64,000 bases of DNA from Tamarix chinensis (Eukaryota; Streptophyta; Magnoliopsida; Caryophyllales; Tamaricaceae): positions 36,826,318-36,890,317 of the forward strand of contig CM060175.1 in the NCBI GenBank assembly GCA_030549775.1, in the 5' to 3' direction. The notes beneath the pieces were generated by a model. That model saw nothing but the letters and a program-made list of their open reading frames with translations. It was not told the origin of the DNA and ran no database searches. The position numbers and the translations under genes were made by a program. Positions 1-10,640 of the stretch are shown here, piece by piece (position 1 is the stretch's first letter; each line of letters opens with the position of its first letter).

Positions 1-171
1 GTACCCATGGATAGTTTGTGTTTGGGTACTGTGATTGATGCGGACCCTTCCTTTTGCCAAAAGAGTTGAAAGGTCATTCGCTAACAAGTCACATCTATGC
101 AAACTCTAAACAAAAATATTACACATTATTAATTATTTATGACACTGAATACATTTAATAACAATTCATAG

Positions 172-1618
172 TTATGTAATGCTTACCTCGGAAAGAGAAG
201 AAAGACGTGCATCAACTTCACAACTATCTCTAATACTATTTACATTAGGTATGTGAAGTTGATCATGGTCGACTGAATCGGATGACTTATACCCTTGAGA
301 TTTAATAAATGACAACTCTTGCTCCATTGTTGCCATCCGTTCAAATGTCACGTTCAATTTCTGTGTGAGGATGGCGACTTGCTCATTAGTGCTATGAGAA
401 CCACGAGATCAACCACGTACGCTCGTTCTCGTAAACACCTAATCCAAGACCCTTGTGTCTTCCAGGTTATTCTACAATTCCTATAGCCTGGGACACAATG
501 TTATATTGGTCTACCCCCTCCTCACCATCTGACGCTTGAAGTTCGTCCTGTAATGTATATAATATATTTAAATTTAGCTTACATGAATAAGCATAATATA
601 ATAGTTTTCTAAAAGAAAACTAAGTAGGGTTTTAGATATCAACAAACTTATAATTTTTGTGGCTGCAACATCTACATCTTCATTAATATATCCATCTCTT
701 GTTGTTCTAGCCGTCTTCCTTAATGTACCAATATTAATGGACGAAGTACATGGGTCTAAGTCTTGGGCTACGAGCTATAAATCAAAAAATATTCTTATAA
801 TGTACCAATATTATAAAATTCGTCAATACGCTGTAAATAGATAAATCACAAAATACATACCAACTCCTCTTCAAGGCCTGCATACCCTTTGCGAGCCGTA
901 TTATGCTGGTATTTATTCTACTTCGCAATCTCTTTATTTTTGGCACTTTTTTCCTATGTGACAAGCCAAAACATAGTGACATGGTTATTTCAATATTATT
1001 TCAATATTAGGATTGATACAAAAAATTTAATTGTTATCTAACAAATACCTTAAAATCGCCTATAAGACGATATGCAATAAATTGGTTCCAACTTTCCTGA
1101 TCGATGAAACCGTATCTTTTTTGTGGATTCTTCCGTAGAGAACCATCCCTCTTTCTGTACATTTTCCTACGAGCTAAATATGACCTAAATGTTCTTAAAC
1201 GCTCCCCACAATGTCTAAGAAGCCATTTCTTCCTACTCTCTGGCACATTAAACACTCTTTGCAAAATAAGACATATAAATGTATATTGATGTTCATGTGT
1301 TAAAATTAATAACATTTGAAATACAAAAACGATTACATAAAATAGTATATTTACCATGATTTCCTGCCAAATATGATCCTTATGACCCGTTGGAACCTGC
1401 TTCTAATTATTATAGGAGATATGAACACGGTTACGTGTCACAAGTAAAATGTAAGTCAAGAACATGTCTGCATAAGGGTCAATGGGAAGATTGTAAGTAT
1501 TCCATCCCAACTTGACCAGTTCTCCTTTATTCCTCATATCTGTGATGATTCTCATAATCGTAGGTCCTCTTTTCCCTTCTTCATCACTACCGTCCCTATC
1601 AATATTTTTGTTGGCCAT
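172..1618 (-). pseudogene. CACTA second gene, Transposase_24 domain (TnpA-like), decayed or multi-exon
   Basis: Four minus-strand segments carry pieces of the second gene of plant CACTA elements, a DNA-binding accessory protein. 1618-1403 begins MANKNIDRDGSDEEGKRGPT, where KRGPT and the following basic stretch match the start of the Transposase_24 region. 1357-1034 carries VPESRKKWLLRHCGERLRTF and later YGFIDQESWNQFI. Around 1000-850 the phase NKYQHNTARKGYAGLEEEL is readable but has an in-frame stop just before it. 357-172 holds a short, probably coiled-coil C-terminal piece (MEQELSFIKSQG). Gaps between the pieces may be introns (ag/gt candidates are common here) or decay; I cannot place splice sites with confidence. 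The protein tail probably continues to the left past position 1. Confidence 0.72.
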
Positions 1619-1719
1619 ATCTCTAAGAAAATAAATAAATAAATTATGTTAGAATGTTATGTATTGAGCATAATTGAGTTGAAAAATGCATTTAAAAAAA
1701 CCAACATAGATATTATATG

Positions 1720-4700
1720 TTACAATATTATTACCCTCATTGCCTTCTTTTCCTTCTTTTTTTCCCTTGTTTTCGGATTAGATTCAGGATCTGATACATA
1801 TATTACTTCACGATGATCATCCTTGACATATATTTCCTCCTCATTAATTTTATTTTTATCATCGTTTAATAATTGAGTTGCTTGCACTGCTGAGACACAC
1901 TCTTTATTCCAATTGACATTATTTTCATCATCACATTCATTGGTATTTCTTTTTTCATAGATAGTACCACAGACCATCTGTTATCAACAGGGTCAGTGAC
2001 ATAGAATACTTGTGTCACTTGTGATGTTAAGATGAATGGGTCTTATTTATGCCTTACCCTATTAAGATCTACTAATGTGAATCCATCTTCATATCTAACC
2101 CCACAACCATTATCAACCCATTTGCAGCCGAATACAGGGATTTTAAATACAGTATAATCTAACTCCCACATATGTTCAATCACACCATAATAATTCATAT
2201 CTGCATAAGTTGGATTCTTGTCTTTCGCACTAGCAACATGCATTGCCTCAGCCACTAAAGTCACCCCACTGTTCTGCATTGTTCTCTTCTCATCTTGATC
2301 TTTTGTATAAAAATTGCAACCGTTGATCACATAACTGGTATATTGACAAGCTTCATAACGAGGTTTCTGAGACAACCAATGCAGGGTTTCGGAAATTAAA
2401 GTTGGGGAATGTTCGATGACTGGAATGATGCGATCTCTTATCTAATCAATAAAGGAAAGATTATGTGTATCGATAATCCATTTCTCAGTCTTTGATGGAT
2501 TTTCAATCCGTAAAGAAGTCATATGCTCTTCAATGTGCGGCTGAACATCATCACTATTGTGTAATACATATAGATGTGCTGCACAAAACATGTTAGGGTC
2601 TACATGCCCAAACTGTTTGCCTTTAATACCCTGTCCTTCAAATTTTCCTGCATGTCGAGACTTAGGAATACCAAGAGCTTCAGTATTTAACAAGTACTTT
2701 GTGCAAAACTCAATTGCCTCTTCCACCAGGTAACGCTCAACAATACATCCTTCTGGCCGATATTGATTCTTCACATAACCTTTTATCAACTTCATAAACC
2801 GTTCAAAGGGGTACATCCAATGCCCATGAACAGGTCCTAACATCTTTATCTCATAAACTAAATGAATAGTTAGACGTACCATAATGTCAAAGAATGACGG
2901 TGGAAAATACATTTTAAGTTGGCACAAAATAATCACGATCCCTTTTTGCAAGGTGTCCAAACTATCAGGATGTATAACTTTAGAGAAGACGGCTTTAAAA
3001 AACCAATAAAGCCTCGTGATAGTAATTTGAACACGTTTTGGAAAAATTCCATGTATAGCTATCGGCAACAAGTGCTGCATCAAGATATGACAATCATGAG
3101 ACTTCATGTTAATTAATTTCAAATCTTTCATCGACACAAGCCTTCTGAAATTTGAAGAATACCCTTCTAGAACCTTGACACTATGAAAGAATTTACAAAA
3201 TGAAATTTTCTCTTTTTTGGATAGAGTATGACACGCCGGTGGTAAATATGTTCTTCTTCCGTTGTCTCGCATTGTCAGTTCCCGTCTAATACCCATTTAT
3301 TCCATATCCATTCGAGCATTTATGCCATATTTAGTCTTGCGTGGAACATTAAGTAATGTACCAGCAAGACTGTCGTATATATTTTTTTCAATATGCATCA
3401 CATCAAGGGCATGTCTCACGTAGAAAGATTCCCAATAAGGAAGGTGGAAGAATATTGACATCTTCTTCCACCCAACTGATGGAGGCTTATCTTTATTCTT
3501 CTTCCCAAACTTGACGCTCAAATGTTTCATCTTCAGCCACACTTGTCGGCCCGTCAACTGGACTGGTGCCTGCCCTTCTTCTTGGAATCTATTGAACGCT
3601 TTTCTTTGTCTACAATAATAATGATTCTTCGGTAAAAACCTACGATGCCCAAGGAATACAATCTTTTGGCCATGTGTTAGCTGAACAAATGAAGTATTCT
3701 CCTCACATATTGGACATGCATAATGGCCTTTCACACTATAACTTGACAAGTTGCCATACGCCGGAAAATCATTTATAGTATAGAATAACAATGCTCTCAA
3801 AGTGAAATTTTCTTCACTATATGCATCAAATACTTCAATGCCCATGTCCCATAAGAACTTCAAATCATCAATCAAAGGTGCCAAATAAACATCAATATCA
3901 TTCCCAGGTTGGTTTGGCCCGGAAATGAGTAAAGACAACATCATATACTTACGTTTCATATAGAGCCACAGAGGTAAATTGTATATAACCAAAATCACTG
4001 GCCATAAACTGTAATTGCCTTGATTGTGTGGATTCATTCCATCTGCAGAAAGTGCAAGGCGCACATTTCTTGCATCTTTACCAAATGCAAGAAACAACCC
4101 ATCAACGTCATCCATTGTGGAGAGTCAGATGGATGTCTAAGAAGCCCGTCATCTATCTTGTTATCAGCATTCCATATTAGGTTCTTGGCATCTTCAACAT
4201 CATTAAACATCAGCCTTAATCTTGCTATTATAGGAAAATACCATAACACCTTAGTGGACACCTTGTTCTTCTTGTATCGTGGTGCTTTGCATTCAGGATT
4301 AGGACAACTACCAAAGATGCATTATCATTGCGATATAAAATACAATCATTAGGGCATACATGTATCTTCACATAACTCATGCCCATAGAGGATGGAATCT
4401 TCTTCGCTACATATGTAAGATCAGGTAGAACGTTATCATTAGGAAGTATATCCTTCACAAGTGACAATAATTCTGTGAAACTCTTATCACTCCATCCGTT
4501 ACATGTTTTTAAGTTGTATAACTTTAAAGTAGGAGATAATCGCGTAAACGTCTTACAATCACCGTACAAAGGTTTCTCCAAGTCATTCAATAACTTCTCA
4601 AACATTTTTGGACAATCCCGAACACTTTCCTCAACCTTTTGAGTCATCTCCTCTAACAAATGTCCCTCATAGTTATCAAATGATGATCCACTACTATCCC

Positions 4701-4959
4701 TCCTATTATCATCATTTTCATATTTAGACTCTATTTCCCCATGCCATATCCAATAAGTGTAACTTGTATCAATTCCATACACAAACAAATGATCTCTCAA
4801 ATTATTAGCATTGACACGCTGAATATAAGCACACTTCAAATAAGGACAAACTATTCTACTAGAGTCCCGAGCATGTTCAACTGTAAACTTGATGAAAAAC
4901 TCCACTCCTTCGTTATATTCTCTAGATAGACGATTTGCAGACAACCATTTCCGATCCAT
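1720..4959 (-). pseudogene. CACTA transposase (Tnp2/TnpD-like), broken
   Basis: Product would be the CACTA DDE transposase that cuts the element at its termini in the nucleus. Domains in order on the minus strand: a transposase-associated domain (starts MDRKWLSANRLSREY, with the paired cysteines of CPYLKC) from 4959; the Tnp2 N-terminal part (NGWSDKSFTELL, then CPNDCILY); the Tnp2 core at 4115-3297 with LSADGMNPH (the Asp at about 4043 is a likely catalytic residue), NDFPAYGNLS and DVMHIEKN; a DUF4218 domain at 3296-2442 (SHDCHILMQ, YFPPSFFDIMV, WMYPFERFMK); and a DUF4216 domain at 2375-2043 (SYVINGCNFYTK, QNSGV). A short acidic tail follows to about 1720. The chain is broken by frameshifts near 4260-4330 and near 4105-4125, and by in-frame stops at 3297-3299, 2442-2444 and 2043-2045. 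Reading resumes in frame after each of these stops, so they are recent point changes rather than real ends; the last could instead sit at an intron, which I cannot exclude. Start chosen at the conserved MDRKW N-terminus. Confidence 0.88.
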
Positions 4960-6148
4960 AGTTTTTGAATCTAGATATATTCCACATGAAATTAATTATT
5001 AAAAATCAATTGAATTATAAGTTTAATAATTCTCAAATCGCTCATGCTTAGAAAGAATTAATCTCAAATGTATCATGCTATTCTGTATATATATATACGA
5101 ATCATGCTAACACGTTTCCAAAATTATATTAATGCTGATCAATGAAACTACTCATACTTACAAAGAGTTAATATACATACATACATACATACATACGTAG
5201 CAAAAAATTGTACAATTAATAGTTCAAATTACAAAAGATATACATACTACAGGATTTAAGCTATAGCAGCACTATATGCATCAAAATGTTGCTACAACTC
5301 AAATATCTAAAAAACAAAAACTCATATCCCTAAAACTAAATCCCTCGATAGCCTCATCGAGCCTGACTAAAAAATATAACCCTAAAATTCCACTCATCAC
5401 GATATATCATCTGATCCCTAACATCATCGCAAGAGAATCTACTCACGGATACTCTAGGGTAACCAGGGTGGATACTCCGAGGCAAGCTATGACGATACCT
5501 CCACTCATCATCGATGACCATCAATTCTCTCGATATCCTATCATACTCTCTAGAAAAAAGCTCACCCTCAATAAATCTCGGGTGTGGTGCATTAGTGTGG
5601 TAGACAAACCACTGCAAAAAAGTAGACGTAGCCAACGCCCATGGCTCTATCTAAGGCAGGGTCAACAGAAGGTGATAAGATCTAAAATGGAAGGGGTGAT
5701 AGGATGAGCCACTCACATACAAATGACATAGCTCGTCATATAACCATATCACATGATTCCATACATCTGTATGTGGCGCTATATGAAAATACGGTGGAGG
5801 GTATGCCATCTCACAACCTACAAATGAGAACCACTAAATCTTATCATCAAGGTTGTTCTCGAAAGGATTTAAATTATAGAATATGTAAGCTGATCTTCAA
5901 CTAGCTAGACAAATCATAAATATATTCTACCAGATCTTAACCAACTATGTAAACCTAACAACATCAAACTATTTAAAATAAGGACATAATCTTTAGCTAT
6001 ATATTTAACAAACTGGCTAAACATCAAACTATCATCAATTCATTCAAGCTACGCACAGTAAAATCAAGTAGATATTAATAAGATAATATATATATACTTA
6101 TACACACACACACACACATATATAATACAACCTAATAAATCCTATATG

Positions 6149-6207
<59 letters not shown>
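6149..6207. repeat. (ATT)n microsatellite, about 19 units
   Basis: Uninterrupted trinucleotide run. The poly-isoleucine frame it creates is not a gene. Confidence 0.95.
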
Positions 6208-6208
<1 letters not shown>

Positions 6209-6336
6209 CACAATTATTCATCTCTATTTAATTTTTATCACAACACCGATTCCCAACCAACCTCCTCAACTTTTCCCTACAATACCCTTATCCTTAGGAT
6301 TTTTCCCTATAGCCCTAGTTTATATTTAGTATAATA

Positions 6337-6612
6337 AACGATAAACCCTAACCCTAACCCTCCCCCTCCCCCTCCCCTAACCCTAACCCTAACACTAACC
6401 CTCCCCCTAACCCTAACCCTAAAAATAATTACCCCTAATAAATTATAATAAAAACTAACACTAAACCTCATAAGATAATGATCCTAAACCTATAGGTAAC
6501 CCTCCCCCTAACCCTAACCCTAACCCTAACCCTAACACTAACCCTCCCCCTCCCCTAACCATAACCCTAACCCTAACCCTCCCCCTAACCCCAACCCTAA
6601 CCCTAACCAAAA
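6337..6612. repeat. Telomere-like CCCTAA blocks inside the CACTA element
   Basis: Two blocks (about 6343-6426 and 6498-6610) hold together about 19 exact CCCTAA units mixed with CCCTCC, CACTAA and CCCCAA variants, separated by an AT-rich spacer. Both blocks share the sub-order CCCTAA units, CACTAA, then CCCTCCCCCTCCC, so one is probably a copy of the other. The unit is the hexamer (TTAGGG type), not the usual plant heptamer CCCTAAA. Confidence 0.85.
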
Positions 6613-6900
6613 TTATTTTAGATTATATATACACATCTTATATATAAATATATTATAAATATACATATAATAGAACACATATAAGCACACATTTTACAGA
6701 ATATAAATACACGTCTTACAAAATATATATTAAAAAAAAGCATATAAATACACATCTACATAATAATGTGAGTGATAAAAAAATATACATACACCTTTTA
6801 TACTTAGAACGTACATATCTTATGATAATAATATATATTTTAGGCTTGTGGATTCTCTTAAAATAATAATACATATTTTTATAAAATAGATTATGAACAC

Positions 6901-6904
<4 letters not shown>

Positions 6905-6952
<48 letters not shown>

Positions 6953-6959
6953 GTATGTA
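6905..6959. repeat. (AT)n followed by (GTAT)n microsatellite
   Basis: AT run at 6905-6940 followed by GTAT units at 6941-6959. A second AT run lies at 7090-7109. Confidence 0.95.
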
Positions 6960-7429
6960 AAGGTCTCAGCCACAATAAAAAAAGGATAGCAAAATTTTTC
7001 ACCAACACATTCAATAATAGATTTTCGAACAACAAACTGCAATTTTGCAATAACAAACAAACACAACCCTGTAGCAACATGCATGCATTTATATATATAT
7101 ATATATATACATATCAGTAGAGACAAATTAATTAATGAGGGAAGAACAAACACATAAGTAAAGGGAGTGACAACGTGCAAGTTGAGAGCGGCAACGACAC
7201 GGCAGACGATGAAGGTACAAGTGCTGGCTACATTCATAGGAATGACACCACGCACATGGAAAGCCAACAATGGCAGGGGGGTGGTGGAGAGATGGCGGTG
7301 CGAGGGTTTTCCTTAATTCAGAGGAGCCGAAGCGGTGGTGCAAGGGTTTGTAAGAGAAAGAGAGTACAAGAGGGAAGCGACACAGTCTGAAATTTTTGGC
7401 ACGAAACAGAACTGAAAGAAATAAAAGGG

Positions 7430-7717
7430 AGTTTTAATAATGGTTCTTATAGGAACCATTATCAAAAGATTTTTTTAATAACGATTCTTACAGAAACCGT
7501 TATTAAAACATTGAAAATTTTGACAACGGTTCTTGTTTGAATCGTTATTAAAATTTATTTTAATAACGGTTTTATATGAACCGTTATTAAAATGGTCATG
7601 CAAATTTTAACTTTGCACTTTTAATAACGGTTATTACCTATAACCGTTATTAAAAATTCCCGCACATTAATTTTCACGCATTTGACGACGGTTTTCGAAC
7701 CACCATTATTAATGTCC
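7430..7717. repeat. CACTA subterminal palindromic repeat array (six units)
   Basis: Six imperfect hairpins of about 33-45 bp, each of the form TTTAATAACGGTT - short loop - AACCGTTATTAAA: about 7431-7468, 7470-7508, 7519-7552, 7553-7595, 7616-7660 and 7684-7717. The arms diverge (some units use GACAACGG or AATAATGG), but the complement is preserved on both sides of each loop. In En/Spm elements subterminal repeats bind the TnpA protein; that role is inferred here from position. Confidence 0.88.
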
Positions 7718-7730
7718 AGTTATTATTTCC

Positions 7731-7749
7731 TATTTTTGTAGTAGTGTAT
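7731..7749 (-). repeat. CACTA terminal inverted repeat and candidate target duplication
   Basis: Minus-strand reading CACTACTACAAAAATA ends the element at 7746. The three following bases TAT (7747-7749) would be one copy of the 3-bp target duplication; the partner is outside the window. Confidence 0.85.
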
Positions 7750-8275
7750 GTCCTCTACTTGTAAGAATAAGCAACACTCGTAAAAAGGATGATCAAAACA
7801 CTAATTACTAAGTGAGGTAACAATATAGTCATAGAAAAGTCACAAAAGGTAGGGATAACTCACATATTAATTAACATATGATTGTAAGAGCTTATTTATA
7901 AATTCAAGGTTAAGATAACAAAGACATGATAAATATCTATAATCTTATTCTCATTGAGTTTAGGAACCCAACTATTCTCAATTGGTGGAATGGTATCATT
8001 AATATCCTAGGGCATGGAGCTCCTGGCTATTATTATTAATTAGTAAAACAATATCAATAATATACAACCCATAGCATAAACATCATTACCACTATACTCG
8101 ACTGGTGGAATAGATAAGTACAAGTGGTCCTAATTGACTTTGTATTTCCCTTCATATCATTAATGTCTTACCAATGATTATGATCATTGAGATGGTTTGT
8201 TTAAATTGAGTTTCAGGATACCACTATTCTCAACTAACGGAATGATATCAATAATACCTAAACTAAGGCAATAAA
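7747..8275 (-). mobile_element. LTR D fragment 1 (3'-proximal part)
   Basis: Part of an old minus-strand LTR split by later insertions. It carries several divergent copies of the ACTATT...GTGG motif (for example near 7960, 8090 and 8220) also seen in LTRs A, B and C. It is bounded on the left by the CACTA end and on the right by LTR A's target duplication ATAAA (8271-8275). D continues at 15005. Confidence 0.7.
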
Positions 8276-8880
8276 TGTAACACCTCAAACTTTTTTCTAA
8301 ACCTAATCCTATATAAGTAATACCTTAATACAATTATATTCTCAAGAAAATTTTATTTTAGACTTAACTTAATTATTTAATCACAAAATCTTAACCTAAT
8401 CCAAATATTTAACCCAAAAATTATATTTCTTAACCCAACCTTAATTTTGGTGGATTTATATCTCTACTATGACCTATTTTAGCTAATCAAAAGTTAATCT
8501 AATACTAACCTTAAGCCTTTTACCTTTTCCCTTTTCTTTCCCCTTTTTCCTACCTCCTTTTTAAGCTAAATCCTTTACTTATCTAGCCTTGTGTATAGTA
8601 TCCTAATAACCTATGACACACAACCATCACCTCCATCTATCATCTCACGTCACCTCTGTTGAATTTTTCCCCAACACTCCCTCATGCCGTTGTTCCTCTC
8701 CCCCATGCCTCTACCATGCCCACCATCATCACCCTTTACCAACCCATCTATTCCTCTACATCTTCCCCATTTCACACTCTACACACATATATTCACTACT
8801 TTCTTCTCTCTTTCTCCCTTATTTGTTTACTTCAGTTTACCTAGTTTCTATCGAGAAAATAGATTCCCCAAGTCATCACC

Positions 8881-9003
8881 TTCTTCTTCTTCTTCTTCTT
8901 CTTCTTCTTCTTCTTCTTCTTCTTCTTCTTCTTCTTCTTCTTCTTCTTCTTCTTCTTCTTCTTCTTCTTCTTCTTCTTCTTCTTCTTCTTCTTCTTCTTC
9001 TTC
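8881..9003 (+). repeat. (TTC)41 microsatellite
   Basis: Forty-one perfect TTC units without interruption, inside the CT-rich zone of LTR A. Leucine- or serine-rich frames across it are by-products of the repeat. Confidence 0.98.
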
Positions 9004-10640
9004 ACATAGTCCTATACTGCCGTCACTGCCTTATTTTATTTTGAGTCTATTATGGTTTTGTTAGGTGCACAACTCAAGCATGGTCTCTTGCATGATCGTG
9101 CACCACTCTCTTTCCTTGTTGCATGCCTGTGCATGCTTGCATGGTTTGCCTATGCATACTTGTACTACTAGCACACCTCCTCGACATGCCCATGTATCCC
9201 TATTCATCATTAATTGTGCATGAGTTGCATGAGCATGGTTGTTCCTCTTTGCGCAACCTACCTATGCAGGTTCCCAACTCTTGACCTATGCATGCATTGC
9301 TTGCCACACACTAATGAAACCCCATCTTTTCAGTCGTACACTGATTTTTCGCACCAAAATATCACCCAAACACCACAAAAATTCCACCATATCACCACCA
9401 TAACTTCCACCATAGTTCCATACAACTCAAGCTTCCCTAGTTATTTCCATTTTTACCTCCTTTACCTTAAATTTTCCCTATATTATAATATTATAGTCTA
9501 GTTTGTGTATTATCTTATTCTTGTAGATGATTTTCTATTGTTCTTGGAGGACGAGGTTTAGGATTTATGTGCACAGAGCCTGATGTTTTTATTTTTAAGG
9601 ATACAAGTTATAGCTAGGATTTTATGAGTAAGTGTATGTGATTTTATATTAGACATGTCATATAAATAATGTATTTATGAAAATTCTATGATATGATATC
9701 TTGATAATAACAGAAACTAGAAGTATTTATTTGGGGAATAATTTTGGATATGGTATCTATGTAAATAATTGAGGATATATATTCTGAATGAATGTTGGCG
9801 ATTTATATGTATTGTTATTGAGATTTGTAAGGCCTTGGGAAATTATGAGCATTTTGAACTACTTAAGTGTTTTATGGTTTTTGAGGAAAATTATATGGTT
9901 GTAATTATGTTATTTAATTATATGTCTTATGTGCCTATGATAATCTTAAATATACAATAAACTCTAATACGATACTATTCATTTAAAGTGAAAGATCATG
10001 TGAGTTAAGTCGAGGTGTTTATATGGGTTCAATCCACCGAACAATAATACTAGCTTATATGCGTTGTCCCTAAAAGGTGCATCAGTACATTCCACTAGAT
10101 TAAGACTAGTGGTCCCCCATACTCAACGTGAATAAAAATATAATTAAGAGATAAATTATTAATATAAAAGATACTAATCATTTAAAGTGAAAGATTACTT
10201 GAGTTAGAATTGAGGTATTGAGCCTGTTTCACCAGATAATAATAATGGCTTAGGTGTGTCGTCTCTAAGAGGTGCTTTAGACCATTCCACCATTTTAAAA
10301 ATGGTAGCTTATGAGTATTTTTGCTTTGATTGGTGTTGAGTTTGTTTCACCAAATAATAATAGCAACTTGGGTGTGTTATCCATGAGAGGTGTTTATGAC
10401 CGTTACATTTGTTTAACAATTGTGGGGTCCTTTAAATCAGAGTGAGTAAAAGATTTGGAATATGATATATCTATATTGCGAGATCTAAAATCGGTATCTA
10501 CCTGCTACCATTTTATATTAATGCATGTATGCTTACTCTTTTATGTAAACTCATGTATTATATGTAATCTTACTTCGACTGTACCATTACCTTACTCAGT
10601 TTGTAGCATATTGATCACCTATTTCATGGGTATTTCTCAT

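Larger units (their letters stand above)
4960..7429. other. CACTA 5' non-coding region
   Basis: About 2.5 kb between the transposase start and the subterminal repeats. It is AT-rich and full of microsatellites: CATA units at 5175-5198, a CA/TA run near 6100-6122, an ATT run, telomere-like blocks and AT/GTAT runs (listed separately). A minus-strand open frame of about 93 codons at 5635-5354 has no motif I recognise. The region should hold the element's promoter and 5' leader, but I see no unambiguous TATA box near the transposase start. Confidence 0.6.
1..7746 (-). mobile_element. CACTA (En/Spm) DNA transposon, 5' part, decayed
   Basis: The right terminus on the plus strand ends ...TTTTTGTAGTAGTG at 7746, which read on the minus strand is CACTACTACAAAAA, the standard CACTA terminal inverted repeat. 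Directly inside it lie six palindromic subterminal repeats (7430-7717). Further in, the minus strand codes for a Tnp2-type transposase (4959 to about 1720) followed by a second gene with a plant Transposase_24 domain (1618 to about 172), the usual gene order of plant CACTA elements. The left (3') end is outside the window, so full length and the matching 3-bp target duplication (candidate TAT, 7747-7749) cannot be checked. The element sits inside an older LTR (D). Both genes are broken, so the copy is probably immobile unless mobilised in trans. Confidence 0.9.

Noticed and set aside
5354..5635. A 93-codon minus-strand frame upstream of the CACTA transposase
   Set aside because: No recognised domain, no conserved neighbour and it overlaps an open frame on the other strand; left as part of the non-coding region.
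7430..7717. CRISPR-like array
   Set aside because: The repeats are hairpins in a CACTA subterminal region of a plant genome and the spacers are irregular; the context explains them.
8613..9064. Open frames with leucine- or serine-rich tails
   Set aside because: The tails are the (TTC)41 tract; the rest has no motif.
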